From Nocardia sp. CY41 (GTDB lineage Bacteria; Actinomycetota; Actinomycetes; Mycobacteriales; Mycobacteriaceae), in contig NZ_VUOS01000002.1 of the NCBI RefSeq assembly GCF_009829325.1, positions 1 to 64,000 of the forward strand: a DNA stretch of 64,000 nt. The letters run 5' to 3'. Below, in pieces: positions 7,463-16,033 of the stretch (positions within the stretch are counted from its first letter, which is position 1; each line of letters opens with the position of its first letter). The notes beneath the pieces are model-generated. The model was not told the DNA's origin. It did not search any database and worked only from the letters and a program-made list of their open reading frames with translations. The position numbers were made by a program, and so were the translations under genes.

Positions 7463-8932
7463 GTGAAACCAGCGGAACCACTCGTGTGGACAATCCCAGT
7501 TCGTCGTTCACCGTCCGCCCGGCCGCTGCTCGCGCTGTCGCTGGCGATGTTGCTGCCCTCGCTGAGCATCAGTGTCGCCAACGTCGCGCTGCCGACCATG
7601 GCGGCGGCTTTCGGTGCTTCCTTCCACGAGGTCCAGTGGATCGTCATCGCCTATCTGCTGGCCACCACGACACTGATCGTCGGCGTGGGCCGGCTCGGTG
7701 ACCTCGCCGGTCGGCGGCGGTTGCTGCTCGTGGGCATCAGCGTGTTCACGCTCGCGACGCTGCTGTGCGGACTCGCCCCGGATCTCGTCCTCCTTGTCGC
7801 GGCCCGGGCGCTGCAAGGAGCAGGCGCCGCGTGCATGATGGCGCTGACGATGGCCCTCGTCGGCGAAACCGTTCCGAACGACCGCACCGGCAGCGCCATG
7901 GGGCTGCTCGGGACGATGTCCGCGGTCGGCACCGCGCTGGGCCCCTCACTGGGCGGAGTTCTCGTCGCCGCCTTCGGCTGGCGTGCGATCTTCCTTCTCG
8001 TCGTGCCGATCGGGCTCCTCACGCTGGCTCTCGCGGCCCGCGCACTGCCCGTATCGGCACCGCAAAGCCGTTCCGGTCGCGCGTCTTTCGATTGTCTGGG
8101 CACGTTGTTGCTGGCCATCACCCTCGGCTGTTACGCGCTGGCCATGACGGTCGAGGGGGAGTCGTTCGGCCCGCTCGGTCTCGGGCTGCTGAGTGCGTGC
8201 GCGGTGGGTCTCGGGCTGTTCGTCGTGGCCGAGCGGCGGGTTTCCTCCCCGCTGCTGGACATCGCCACGTTCCGCGATCCGGTCCTGGCCGCGGGTCTCA
8301 CGGCGAGTGCGCTGGTTTCGGCCGTGGTGATGACCACGCTGGTCGTGGGACCCTTCCACCTCGCTCGTGCCCTGCATCTCGCTCCGGCGGTCGTCGGGTT
8401 GGTGATGTCGGCCGGTCCGGCGGTGTCCGCACTCACCGGCGTGCCCGCGGGACGCGCCACCGATCGCTTCGGCGCCGGGCGGATGGTCGTCGTGGGGCTC
8501 GGCGCCGTCATCGGCGGCACGGCCGCGCTCGCGGTGCTGCCCAGGACCGCGGGGGTCATCGGATACGTTGTGCCGCTGATGGTCACGACTTGCGGCTACG
8601 CGCTGTTCCAGGCGGCCAACAACACCGCGGTCATGAAAGATGTCGCGCCGCACCAGCGCGGTGTGGTGTCGGGCATGTTGAACCTTTCCCGCAATCTGGG
8701 TCTCATCACCGGAGCCTCGGTCATGGGGGCCGTCTTCGCATTCGCGGTCGGCGCGGGGGATGTCACCGTCGCCGCGCCCGAGCGGATCGCACGCGGTACG
8801 CAGTGGACCTTCGCCGTCGCAGCGCTTCTCGTCACCCTCGGACTGGCCATGGTTCTGGCGGTACGGGTGCGCGGATCGGGTGCGCGTCGGCGGTCGAGTG
8901 CCGACGCGCTCGACGGCGACCATCTGGACTGA
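7463..8932 (+). CDS. MFS drug efflux transporter (DHA2, 14-TM type)
   Basis: 489 residues, hydrophobic throughout. Landmarks: SISVANVALPTMAAAFG in TM1 (motif D1), W-I-V-I-A-Y in TM2, G-R-L-G-D-L-A-G-R-R-R (motif A), and G-P-S-L-G-G in TM5 (motif C of antiporters). The length and spread of hydrophobic segments fit the 14-helix proton:drug antiporters (EmrB/QacA type). GTG 7463 has GGAAGAGG 8 nt upstream; the open frame extends to 7355 but those codons overlap the LysR leader and look non-coding. Divergent from the LysR gene, which is its probable regulator. Confidence 0.87.
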   Translation: MKPAEPLVWTIPVRRSPSARPLLALSLAMLLPSLSISVANVALPTMAAAFGASFHEVQWIVIAYLLATTTLIVGVGRLGDLAGRRRLLLVGISVFTLATLLCGLAPDLVLLVAARALQGAGAACMMALTMALVGETVPNDRTGSAMGLLGTMSAVGTALGPSLGGVLVAAFGWRAIFLLVVPIGLLTLALAARALPVSAPQSRSGRASFDCLGTLLLAITLGCYALAMTVEGESFGPLGLGLLSACAVGLGLFVVAERRVSSPLLDIATFRDPVLAAGLTASALVSAVVMTTLVVGPFHLARALHLAPAVVGLVMSAGPAVSALTGVPAGRATDRFGAGRMVVVGLGAVIGGTAALAVLPRTAGVIGYVVPLMVTTCGYALFQAANNTAVMKDVAPHQRGVVSGMLNLSRNLGLITGASVMGAVFAFAVGAGDVTVAAPERIARGTQWTFAVAALLVTLGLAMVLAVRVRGSGARRRSSADALDGDHLD

Positions 8933-9073
8933 CCGCGCATCGCGCTCGACGCATGTCGAGTTCGCAGTTCGGTCCAGAGCGGCCTCGTGTGCTCGTCGGC
9001 AGTACTCGTTTCGCCGATGCTCCTCCCGCGCGCCCACGGTGGGCGGGCGGAGCGTTCGATGGATCCGAGACTT

Positions 9074-10024
9074 CTATGCGCCGAGGGCGCGGGCCAGGTG
9101 CGGCCAGGAGTCGTGCAGGTCTGTCTCGAACTGCCCCCAGGTGTGCGAGCCCTCCGAGCGGTTGACGTGGATCGCCGGTAGCCCCAGCTCGTCGAGGCGA
9201 TCGGCGAAAGCCGCCGTGCAGGAGCTCGCGATCGCCTCGATCGGCGGGAACGGCAGGCCTCGATCTATCGCGCCCGGCGTGCCCGAAGCGGCGGACAAGT
9301 AGATGGTCTTCCCGGCCAGGGCGCTCGCATTGGCGAAAGCGTCGTGGGCCCGCCAGATCGCCTCACCCGGAGCGCCCCACATGTTGCCCGGATTGCCCCC
9401 GCCACGGAGGACCTGCGCGCTCACCATCGCCGCGCCGACGGCGTCCGCCGCCCACGGACACCCGCTGTAGGCCGCCACCGCGTCGTACACCTCGGGCGCT
9501 TGGATCGCGAGGTCGATCGCGGAACCCGCGCTCATCGAGACTCCGGCGATCGCGTTCCGTCCGGTCGCGCCGAGCTCGGTGTCGAGCGTGGCCGGCAGTT
9601 CCCGGGTGAGGTAGGTCTGCCACCGGTTGCGCCCGACCGCCGGATCGTCGGCGAGCCAGTCGGTGTACATGCTGAAGGCGCCGCCGACCGGCATCACCAC
9701 GTTGACGTGCTTGTCGGCGAAGAACTCCCGGACGTCGGTGTCGTCCCACCACGATATGCCGTCGACCCCACCGCCGATGCCGGTGAGCAGGTACAGCGTG
9801 GGCGCTGGACCGCCACCCGCGGCGCGGATCACCCGATTGGTGACCACCCGGTCCATCGACGGCGAATAGACATCGATCTGCGAAATCGAGCCACCGAGCG
9901 GGACTTGCCCGACCACGTGCGCCCGTGCGGGCTCTGCTCCGGCGGGGGGAACGGAAAGGACGGTCGCCGCGACAGCGGTCGCGAGCACGCTGACGAGCGC
10001 GCCCAAATACCTAGAAGCACTCAC
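9074..10024 (-). CDS. Secreted mycolyltransferase-like esterase (antigen 85 family)
   Basis: 316 residues. Residues 1-30 form a signal peptide ending PAGA. The mature protein is an esterase D/antigen 85-type alpha/beta hydrolase: L-Y-L-L-T-G-I-G-G-G near 77-86, W-W (92-93), nucleophile Ser163 in GVSMSAGS, and His294 in SEGSHTWGQF, the segment that ends corynebacterial and nocardial mycolyltransferases. It would transfer mycolic acids onto trehalose or arabinogalactan at the cell envelope. GTG 10024 gives a clean signal peptide; an ATG at 10090 would add 22 polar residues. Monocistronic. Its presence supports a mycolic-acid-bearing host. Confidence 0.82.
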   Translation of the reverse strand: MSASRYLGALVSVLATAVAATVLSVPPAGAEPARAHVVGQVPLGGSISQIDVYSPSMDRVVTNRVIRAAGGGPAPTLYLLTGIGGGVDGISWWDDTDVREFFADKHVNVVMPVGGAFSMYTDWLADDPAVGRNRWQTYLTRELPATLDTELGATGRNAIAGVSMSAGSAIDLAIQAPEVYDAVAAYSGCPWAADAVGAAMVSAQVLRGGGNPGNMWGAPGEAIWRAHDAFANASALAGKTIYLSAASGTPGAIDRGLPFPPIEAIASSCTAAFADRLDELGLPAIHVNRSEGSHTWGQFETDLHDSWPHLARALGA

Positions 10025-10127
10025 TATTTCGTTGTACCCGTCCGCGTCGCCGGTACGCCTGCCACTGTTGGCGATTCGCCGTCCCCCCACCGAAAGCCCG
10101 CCGCAGGCAGCGGCTTTCGGATGGTCG

Positions 10128-10664
10128 TCAGGAGACCGTGCGATTCGTCGCGGTAGCCGTCCGCAGGCTGTCGGCCCCGGGCCGCGAGGACCGCGGTATC
10201 CCGGCTGCCCACAGGGCGACGCCGATGTACAGCACCTGTTCGGGGATGCGCGCCCACAGCGGCGTCGCGGGTGCGCCGTTGAACGGGATGCCGGAGACGG
10301 CCGCGTAGATGTTGGCGGGCAGCATGACGACGAACAGGGCGGCGAGCCCCAGCCCCGCGGCCCGGCGGCCGCGTGCGAGGAAGAGGCCCGCCGCGCCCAG
10401 CAGTTCCAGGACGCCGGTCAGGTAGACCATCGCGCCGGGGAACGGGACGAACGGCGGCACCATAGGGATCAGATCGGCGTGGGTGGGCACGGGGGAGTCC
10501 GCGAACGCTTCCGGGAGGAAATGTGTGGTGCCGGTCATGATCAGCATCACGCCGAGGGCGTAGGCGGCGCAGGTGGGCCAGGCGGCGAATCGGTGTACGC
10601 CGAGGGCCCCGGCCGCTCGCAGCGCGAGCAGGGTGCTCAGCAGAACGACGAGGGTTTCCATCAT
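10128..10664 (-). CDS. DoxX-like family membrane protein (operon gene 3)
   Basis: 178 residues with four or five membrane segments. The T-G-T-T-H-F-L-P motif followed by M-V-P-P-F-V-P-F-P and L-T-G-V-L-E-L-L-G-A-A-G is typical of DoxX-like (DoxX_2/DUF4345-like) proteins. A second, shorter protein of this type is at 33747-34184. ATG 10664 overlaps the stop of the upstream gene (ATGA 10661-10664), so translation is coupled. It is the last gene of the operon headed at 12066 and controlled, I infer, by the divergent MerR protein. Function of the family is unclear; redox or membrane integrity roles have been suggested for relatives. Confidence 0.75.
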   Translation of the reverse strand: MMETLVVLLSTLLALRAAGALGVHRFAAWPTCAAYALGVMLIMTGTTHFLPEAFADSPVPTHADLIPMVPPFVPFPGAMVYLTGVLELLGAAGLFLARGRRAAGLGLAALFVVMLPANIYAAVSGIPFNGAPATPLWARIPEQVLYIGVALWAAGIPRSSRPGADSLRTATATNRTVS

Positions 10665-11107
10665 GCCTCCGTAGGGACGGACCGGCCGGGCGCCGGGGTG
10701 GTGGTGAGTCGGATGAGCAGGTAGAGCAGGACGCCGAGCGGCGCGAACAAGATGGTGAGTACGAGAAGCGGGCTGATCAGCAGCGATGGGAGGCGGCGGG
10801 TGCGGCTGTCGAGGAAGATCCAGCGGCCGAGGAACAGGTCGAAGGCCACGAAATGCGCCCAGGCCGCCGCGGCGCCGGAGCTCGAACCGAGCACCGCGCC
10901 CAGGCCGGAGAGTTCCGGGTCTGCCAGCGCCGCGGCGAATGTGCCGAACTCGGGCACGATCAGTGCCGCGTAGACGATCAGCGGCGGCAGGCAGATGAGC
11001 GGTGAGGAGACGACCGCCCCGGTCCGCCGCCACTTCGGCGCCAGGATCATCAGTGCCCAGAACGGCGCCGCGAACCAGAAGGTGACATCGAACAGCAGTT
11101 CCGTCAT
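10661..11107 (-). CDS. ABA4-like (DUF4281) membrane protein (operon gene 2)
   Basis: 148 residues with four predicted membrane helices. The pattern (A-P-F-W-A-L-M-I-L-A-P near the N-terminus, W-A-H-F-V-A-F-D-L-F-L-G-R-W-I in the middle, L-F-A-P-L-G-V-L-L-Y-L near the end) is that of the ABA4-like/DUF4281 family, named for a plant protein needed in neoxanthin synthesis; bacterial members have no settled role. Start and stop both overlap their neighbours by 4 bp (ATGA), so the three genes form one translational unit. Confidence 0.75.
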   Translation of the reverse strand: MTELLFDVTFWFAAPFWALMILAPKWRRTGAVVSSPLICLPPLIVYAALIVPEFGTFAAALADPELSGLGAVLGSSSGAAAAWAHFVAFDLFLGRWIFLDSRTRRLPSLLISPLLVLTILFAPLGVLLYLLIRLTTTPAPGRSVPTEA

Positions 11108-12066
11108 CGGCCCGCTCCGATCGAGGAGCGCCGGACCGCAGCGCCTTTCGGCCGGACCGCGACGGCCGTGGCCGCCGCGGCGGCGAGGACGACGGCAGCG
11201 AAGGCCGCGAGGGTGGTCGCATCGGGACGGACCACCGACTGTCCGCGCAGCGCCTGCCAGGTCAGCACCGCGAGCAGCGCGGCGTAGGTCGCCGCCGAGA
11301 TCACGACAAGCCTTCGCCTGGTGTCCGGCGCGCGCAGGACCGGGAACCGCCGCGACCCGTACTCGAGCGCGAGCGCAACCAGTGGAATCACTTGCAACGC
11401 GTGCATGCCGATGAAATGCGGGATGCGCAGATCGCCGCCGACCGTGCTCCAGCCGAGAAGGGGCAGCCCGGGCCCGCCGTCGGAAAGCCCTACGGTGTGG
11501 GCGCCGCGAATCGCGCTGTCCGCGGCCCGCTGTTCGGGCGTCGGCGCCACCATCAGCATCCCGAGTGCGGCGCCCGCGAGCGAGAGTACGGCGCCGTAAC
11601 GGATCGCCGCGTCACGGGCGGGATCGGCCGCCGGGTGAGCGAACAACGCGGCCGACACGACCAGGGTGGCAAGCCAGACCACCACGATGGACGACCCCAT
11701 GAGTTCCCACAGTGCCGCGTTCAGCGGCGTCGTGAAATTGAAGTGGCTGGTGGTGCCCCGCACGATTTGCGTGGTGATGACGACGAGTTCGATTGCCAGC
11801 CCCAGTGCCGCCACGGTCCCCGCCCACCACGCGACGCGTCGCCATCGCGTGAGCTGGCTGAGCAACCACGCCCAGGTCACCGCGTAGATCAGCACGGAAA
11901 GGGCGAACTTGGCGGACTTGGCCCAGATCGGCAGGCCGGTCACGGTGCGGTCGTCGACGATCATGCCTCCGAGCGACCAGACGACCAGGAGCGCCATGGC
12001 GACGGCGAGCAGCATCAGGGGGCGATGCCAGGAGAGGGCGGGGAAGCGTTGGAAGAGGGCGGTCAC
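11104..12066 (-). CDS. Polytopic membrane protein of unknown function (operon gene 1)
   Basis: 320 residues with about eight membrane helices and no soluble domain. Conserved-looking loops include K-S-A-K-F-A-L-S, N-F-T-T-P-L-N-A-A-L-W-E and I-P-H-F-I-G-M-H-A-L-Q; the two His and the His-rich spacing might bind a cofactor, but I do not recognise a named family. The GTG start at 12066 has GAAAGG 9 nt upstream. It heads the operon with the ABA4-like and DoxX-like genes and lies behind a MerR-type promoter. Known: none. Inferred: an envelope or redox function shared with its two coupled partners. Confidence 0.7.
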   Translation of the reverse strand: MTALFQRFPALSWHRPLMLLAVAMALLVVWSLGGMIVDDRTVTGLPIWAKSAKFALSVLIYAVTWAWLLSQLTRWRRVAWWAGTVAALGLAIELVVITTQIVRGTTSHFNFTTPLNAALWELMGSSIVVVWLATLVVSAALFAHPAADPARDAAIRYGAVLSLAGAALGMLMVAPTPEQRAADSAIRGAHTVGLSDGGPGLPLLGWSTVGGDLRIPHFIGMHALQVIPLVALALEYGSRRFPVLRAPDTRRRLVVISAATYAALLAVLTWQALRGQSVVRPDATTLAAFAAVVLAAAAATAVAVRPKGAAVRRSSIGAGR

Positions 12067-12095
12067 AGGTCGACCTTTCGGGAACTGGAGATATC

Positions 12096-12147
12096 GATAG
12101 TTGTACTATCAGTAGAGATTATGGATAGCTGTACTATCGATTGTCAA
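12096..12147. promoter_or_regulatory. MerR operators and an 18-bp-spacer promoter for the leftward operon
   Basis: Two near-identical 15-bp palindromes: GATAGT-TGT-ACTATC (12096-12110) and GATAGC-TGT-ACTATC (12124-12138), centres 28 bp apart. On the minus strand TTGACA (12142-12147) and CATAAT (12118-12123) are 18 bp apart with the second palindrome lying exactly in the spacer. Overlong spacers with the operator inside are the hallmark of MerR-activated promoters, where the regulator twists the DNA. The promoter reads into 12066-10128. The first palindrome may serve autoregulation of the rightward merR gene. Confidence 0.75.
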
Positions 12148-12173
12148 GACAGCCACCGAGCCCGAGGAGCCCG

Positions 12174-12833
12174 ATGCGGATCGCCGAACTCAGCCGCGCC
12201 AGCGGCGTCGCTCCCGCGACGATCAAGTACTACGTGCGCGAGGGGTTGCTGCCCTCGGGCGTGCGAACCCATCGCAACCAGGCCGAATACAGGGAGGCGC
12301 ACGTCGGAAGGCTGCGGCTGATCCGGGCGCTGGTCGACATCGGCGGCGTGTCCATCGACGCGGCGAAGGAACTGCTCGCGGCGCTCGACAGCGGCAAGCT
12401 GTCCGCGCGGGACTCCTTGGGGCATGTGCAATACGCCCTGGGCGGGCGGAGGTCCCAGATCGGTGCCGAGCAGCGGGAGGCCGCCGCCGAGGACGTCGCG
12501 GCACTGCTGGACCGGCGCGGCTGGCGCATCCACGACGACAGCCCGGCCCGTGGCACGCTCGTCGACGTCTGCGCGGCCCTGCGCCTGCTCGGCCACGACG
12601 ACGTGGTCGCCGCGATGGACGACTACGCGGGCGCCAGCGAAGCCATCGCCGCCACCGACATCGCCTTGGTGCGCAAGGAGCGCGGCCTGGAACGGATGAC
12701 CGAAACGGCCATCGTGGGAACGATTCTCGGCGACACCCTGCTCGCCGCGCTGCGCAGGCTGGCTCAGGAACACCTCTCCGGCACGCTGTTGCCCCAGGGC
12801 GACGACGCCGCTCCCGCCTCCGGCGAGGTTTAG
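12174..12833 (+). CDS. MerR family transcriptional regulator
   Basis: 219 residues. Residues 1-70 are a MerR winged helix (MRIAELSRASGVAPATIKYY, E-G-L-L-P-S-G, R-L-R-L-I-R-A-L). The C-terminal part is alpha-helical without the Cys pattern of metal-sensing MerR proteins, so it likely senses an organic molecule or another signal. ATG 12174 has GAGGAG 5 nt upstream; an open frame to 12141 crosses the operator DNA and is rejected. It is divergent from the membrane-protein operon and the two palindromes between them fit its binding mode. Confidence 0.86.
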   Translation: MRIAELSRASGVAPATIKYYVREGLLPSGVRTHRNQAEYREAHVGRLRLIRALVDIGGVSIDAAKELLAALDSGKLSARDSLGHVQYALGGRRSQIGAEQREAAAEDVAALLDRRGWRIHDDSPARGTLVDVCAALRLLGHDDVVAAMDDYAGASEAIAATDIALVRKERGLERMTETAIVGTILGDTLLAALRRLAQEHLSGTLLPQGDDAAPASGEV

Positions 12834-12892
12834 CCGGGCTCTCGTGCGGCATGCCGGGAAAAGGACCATCCCGACCGAAAGGAGAGCAGCTC

Positions 12893-13459
12893 ATGACCGA
12901 TCAGCTGAATGGGACGCGGGTGCTGATCATCACCTCGAACACGGGCGTGGAGCGGGACGAATTGCTGGTGCCGCGGGACGAACTACGCAATCGCGGCGCG
13001 CAGGTGACCCATGCCGCGCCGAAGCGCGAAGAGGTGCAGACCTACCGGCACGACACGGAGAAAGACGCGACGGTGCAACCGGATACGTCGTTGCACGAGG
13101 TCTCCGCGGACGATTTCGACGTGCTCGTCGTACCCGGCGGCACGGTGAACGCGGACAAGCTGCGGGTCACCGACCGCGCGATCGAGCTGGCCAAGGAATT
13201 CGCGGGCGCGGGCAAGCCGATCGCCGCGATCTGTCACGGCCCGTGGCTGCTGGTGAACGCCGAACTCGTGTCCGGCAAGACGCTGACCTCGTACTTCTCG
13301 CTGCGGACCGACATCGTCAACGCCGGCGGTGAGTGGGTGGACGAAGCGGCCGTCCGGTCCACGGAGGATGGGTGGACGTTGCTCACCTCGCGCAACCCGG
13401 GCGATCTTCCCGATTTCGTGCACGCCATCACGCGGGAAGTGGTCCCTGCCTCGCGTTGA
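12893..13459 (+). CDS. DJ-1/PfpI family protein (intracellular protease/amidase type)
   Basis: 188 residues, the usual length. Nucleophile elbow AAICHGPW places the catalytic Cys at residue 114 with His115 beside it; Glu20 (NTGVERDE) occupies the family's acidic position. The family includes PfpI/YhbO-type proteins described as proteases, chaperones or glyoxal/deglycation enzymes, so the activity here is open. ATG 12893 is preceded by GAAAGGAGA; upstream ATG 12851 would add 14 residues without a ribosome-binding site. It follows merR by 59 bp and could be read from the same transcript. It converges on the TetR gene (27 bp). Confidence 0.86.
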   Translation: MTDQLNGTRVLIITSNTGVERDELLVPRDELRNRGAQVTHAAPKREEVQTYRHDTEKDATVQPDTSLHEVSADDFDVLVVPGGTVNADKLRVTDRAIELAKEFAGAGKPIAAICHGPWLLVNAELVSGKTLTSYFSLRTDIVNAGGEWVDEAAVRSTEDGWTLLTSRNPGDLPDFVHAITREVVPASR

Positions 13460-13486
13460 CCCGGCGACCTCGCCGCGCGTGCCGAA

Positions 13487-14158
13487 TCACTTGCCCGGCA
13501 GTAGTTTCCGCGGGTCGATCGCGATGCCCAGATCGCGGAGCCGGTTGTCGATGAGCAGCCAGCATTCGGTGGTCAAGCGGTCGACGAGCGCGGCCTCGGT
13601 GGTGTCCTGGTGTTCGAGCCACCACCGCACCGAGGCGTCGACCAAGCCGAGCAGCGCGACCACCACGCGGTCGGCGGCCAGCGGATCGGCCCCGAATTCC
13701 GGCAGGTAGCGCGCCGCCGCCGCGGAGATCTCGGCGGCGAAAGCGCTCCCGCCGACGCGCGGCTCGTTGCGGCCGCGCCGGTAGTCGCGTCCGACCAGGA
13801 ACCGATACAGATTGGGATGTTCGGCGGCCCACCGCACATGCTGGGCCAAGGGCGCGCGGATGATGTCCAGCGGCGTGCCGTCCACCGCAAGGCGCGCGCG
13901 AATTCGTTCGGTCAAGTCGTGGTGCGCGTGTCTGGCCACCGCGAGATCGAGTTCTTCCTTGCTGGCGAAGTGCCGGTAGACGTGCGTGCGGGCCAATCCG
14001 GCCCGGTCGGCGATCCGGCCGGTCAGCGCGTGCGGCCCGTCCTCCTCGATCGCCGCGATCGCGGCTTGCACGATGGCGCGGCGGCGCTCCTCGCGGCCGG
14101 GCCTGGTGCTGGTGGAGCGCCGTGCGTCGGCGGTGTCCACCCAAGGTTGTCGTGCCAC
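13487..14158 (-). CDS. TetR family regulator (probable repressor of the adjacent acyl-CoA dehydrogenase)
   Basis: 223 residues. The HTH spans about residues 22-70 (RRAIVQAAIAAIEEDG, LARTHVYRHFASKEEL). The GTG start at 14158 lies just outside the two palindromic operators at 14190-14231. The C-terminal ligand domain is a fatty-acid/lipid-type TetR core (long helices, W-W-L-E-H-Q). Divergent from the acyl-CoA dehydrogenase at 14269 with 110 bp between starts. I infer repression of both genes, relieved by an acyl-CoA or related molecule. Confidence 0.87.
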   Translation of the reverse strand: MARQPWVDTADARRSTSTRPGREERRRAIVQAAIAAIEEDGPHALTGRIADRAGLARTHVYRHFASKEELDLAVARHAHHDLTERIRARLAVDGTPLDIIRAPLAQHVRWAAEHPNLYRFLVGRDYRRGRNEPRVGGSAFAAEISAAAARYLPEFGADPLAADRVVVALLGLVDASVRWWLEHQDTTEAALVDRLTTECWLLIDNRLRDLGIAIDPRKLLPGK

Positions 14159-14189
14159 GGCGCTCAGCGTATCGACCGGAAGAATCCGT

Positions 14190-14231
14190 GGTACACCTTG
14201 TACCCGCCAGGCACTTGGTACACACTGTACC
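14190..14231. promoter_or_regulatory. Paired TetR operators
   Basis: Two perfect inverted repeats with 3-bp centres: GGTACA-CCT-TGTACC (14190-14204) and GGTACA-CAC-TGTACC (14217-14231). Both are preceded by T and followed by CG, and the centres are 27 bp apart. They sit in the middle of the intergenic region between the divergent TetR and acyl-CoA dehydrogenase genes. Confidence 0.75.
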
Positions 14232-14268
14232 CGTAACTGTCGGTATCAGACTTTCGCAAGGACACCCG

Positions 14269-15414
14269 ATGACGACCTACCGGTCCGCCTGGCTCGACGA
14301 CGACCTGGACGCCCTGCGCGAGCTCGCCCGCTCGTTCTTCGCGAAGGAGTTGACGCCGAACATCGACAAGTTCATCGAGCAGCACCACGTCGACCGCGAG
14401 TTCTGGAACAAGGCGGGCGCGCTCGGCCTGCTGTGCGCGTCGATCCCGGAGGAGTACGGCGGTGGCGGCGGCACCTTCGCGCACGAGGCCGTCCTCATCG
14501 AGGAGCAGGCCAAGGCGTTCGACACCTCCTGGGGCGCCACGCTGCACAGCGGCATCGTCGCGCATTACCTGCTGCATTACGGCACCGAAGAGCAGAAGCG
14601 GCAATGGCTGCCCGAGATGGCCGCCGGCGAGGTCGTCGGCGCGATCGCCATGACCGAGCCCGGCACGGGTTCCGACCTGCAGAATGTGAAGACCAAGGCG
14701 ATCCGCGAGGGCGACGAGTACGTGGTGAACGGTTCCAAGACCTTCATCACCAACGGCAGCCAGGCCGACCTCGTCATCGTCGTCGCCAAGACCGACACCA
14801 GCGAAGGCGCGAGCGGCATCTCGCTGATCCTGGTGGAGGCCGACCGGGCGGGCTTCCGGCGTGGCCGGGTGCTGGACAAGGTCGGCCAGAAGGGGCAGGA
14901 CACCTCCGAACTGTTCTTCGAGGACGTCCGGGTGCCGGTCACGAACCTCCTCGGCACCCAGGAAGGGCAGGGATTCGTCCAGCTGATGCAGCAGCTCCCG
15001 CAGGAGCGGCTGATCATCGCCGTCGGGTCGGTGGCCGGAATGGAAGCCGCGCTGGAGGTGACACTGCGCTACACCAAAGAGCGGCACGCCTTCGGCAAGC
15101 CGCTGTTCGCGTTCCAGAACACCAAGTTCACCCTCGCCGAGGCGGCCACCGAGACCCGGGTGGCCCGCGTCTTCCTGGACGACTGCATCATGCGGCATCT
15201 GCGCGGGGAACTGGACATCCCGACCGTGGCCATGGCCAAGTGGTGGACCACCGACCGGGCCATGTCGGTGGCCGATGAATGCCTGCAGCTGCACGGCGGC
15301 TACGGCTACATGACCGAGTATCCGATCTCGCGGATGTGGACCGACAGCCGCGTGCAGAAGATCTACGGCGGCACCAACGAGATCATGAAGGAGATCATCG
15401 CCCGCAGTCTGTGA
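14269..15414 (+). CDS. Acyl-CoA dehydrogenase
   Basis: 381 residues, standard for the family. Visible: the FAD/substrate segment G-A-I-A-M-T-E-P-G-T-G-S-D-L-Q, F-I-T-N-G-S, the R-x-A-F-G-K-P-L region, the L-H-G-G-Y-G-Y-M segment and the terminal Y-G-G-T-N-E-I-M, whose Glu is the expected catalytic base. It catalyses the first, FAD-linked oxidation of an acyl-CoA; chain length cannot be told. ATG 14269 follows CAAGGA. A strong hairpin follows the stop, so it is monocistronic. Regulated by the divergent TetR via the paired operators, by inference. Confidence 0.9.
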   Translation: MTTYRSAWLDDDLDALRELARSFFAKELTPNIDKFIEQHHVDREFWNKAGALGLLCASIPEEYGGGGGTFAHEAVLIEEQAKAFDTSWGATLHSGIVAHYLLHYGTEEQKRQWLPEMAAGEVVGAIAMTEPGTGSDLQNVKTKAIREGDEYVVNGSKTFITNGSQADLVIVVAKTDTSEGASGISLILVEADRAGFRRGRVLDKVGQKGQDTSELFFEDVRVPVTNLLGTQEGQGFVQLMQQLPQERLIIAVGSVAGMEAALEVTLRYTKERHAFGKPLFAFQNTKFTLAEAATETRVARVFLDDCIMRHLRGELDIPTVAMAKWWTTDRAMSVADECLQLHGGYGYMTEYPISRMWTDSRVQKIYGGTNEIMKEIIARSL

Positions 15415-15426
15415 CCCGCGGAGCCG

Positions 15427-15453
15427 AGAGTGTTGGCAAAGCGCCAACACTCT
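15427..15453 (+). terminator. Stem-loop terminator after the acyl-CoA dehydrogenase
   Basis: Perfect 11-bp inverted repeat AGAGTGTTGGC-aaagc-GCCAACACTCT, beginning 12 bp after the stop codon. No T-tract follows, as is common for actinobacterial hairpin terminators. Confidence 0.7.
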
Positions 15454-15558
15454 GTCGGCGTGCGGCCCCGAGCCTCTACGCTTCGGTGACGTCCACCGAG
15501 GTGGTCGTGGTCAGAGACAACGAGGTGCCGGCCATCCCGGCGCGAAGGGACGGTTGCG

Positions 15559-16023
15559 ATGAGTGACGTCGAGACTCCTCCGTTCAAGGACATCGTCAAC
15601 GGAGCACTGGAATTCACCATTCCGATCGCACACAAGATGGGTGTGCAGGCGGAGGAGGTACGGCGCGGTTTCGCGGCGACCTCGGTCCCCGTCGAGGGCA
15701 ACGGCAACCATTTCGGCGTGATGTACGCCGGTGTGCTGTTCACCGTCGCCGAGATCCTCGGCGGCGCCATCGCGGTCGCGACCTTCGACAACTCGGCGTT
15801 CTACCCGCTGGTGAAGGACCTGCGCATCTCGTTCCGCAAGCCGGCCAAGACCGCTGTGCGGGCCGAGGCGTCGCTGTCGGACGAGGAGATCACGCGCATC
15901 GCCGCAGAGGCGGGGGAGAACGGCAAGGCCGACTTCACGCTGCGTGCGGTGGTCACCGACGCCGATGGTGTGGTCGTGGCGGAAACCGAGGGCCTCTACC
16001 AGTTGCGGGCGCACGGGAAGTAG
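15559..16023 (+). CDS. Hotdog-fold thioesterase-like protein (DUF4442/YiiD-C type)
   Basis: 154 residues. The pattern N-H-F-G-V-M-Y-A-G-V-L-F-T-V-A-E near residues 50-65, followed by a long helix and strands ending L-R-I-S-F-R-K-P-A, is that of the single-domain hotdog proteins annotated as DUF4442 or YiiD C-terminal thioesterases. The substrate is probably an acyl-CoA. ATG 15559 lies after a GGGACGGTTGCG leader with only a weak ribosome-binding site. It sits behind the terminator of the acyl-CoA dehydrogenase, so it has its own promoter somewhere in 15454-15558. Confidence 0.7.
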   Translation: MSDVETPPFKDIVNGALEFTIPIAHKMGVQAEEVRRGFAATSVPVEGNGNHFGVMYAGVLFTVAEILGGAIAVATFDNSAFYPLVKDLRISFRKPAKTAVRAEASLSDEEITRIAAEAGENGKADFTLRAVVTDADGVVVAETEGLYQLRAHGK

Positions 16024-16033
16024 CCCGCTTCGG

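Noticed and set aside
10128..11222. Single 364-codon frame for the DoxX-like gene
   Set aside because: The upstream part is out of frame with two real genes; the ATGA at 10661-10664 marks the true junction.
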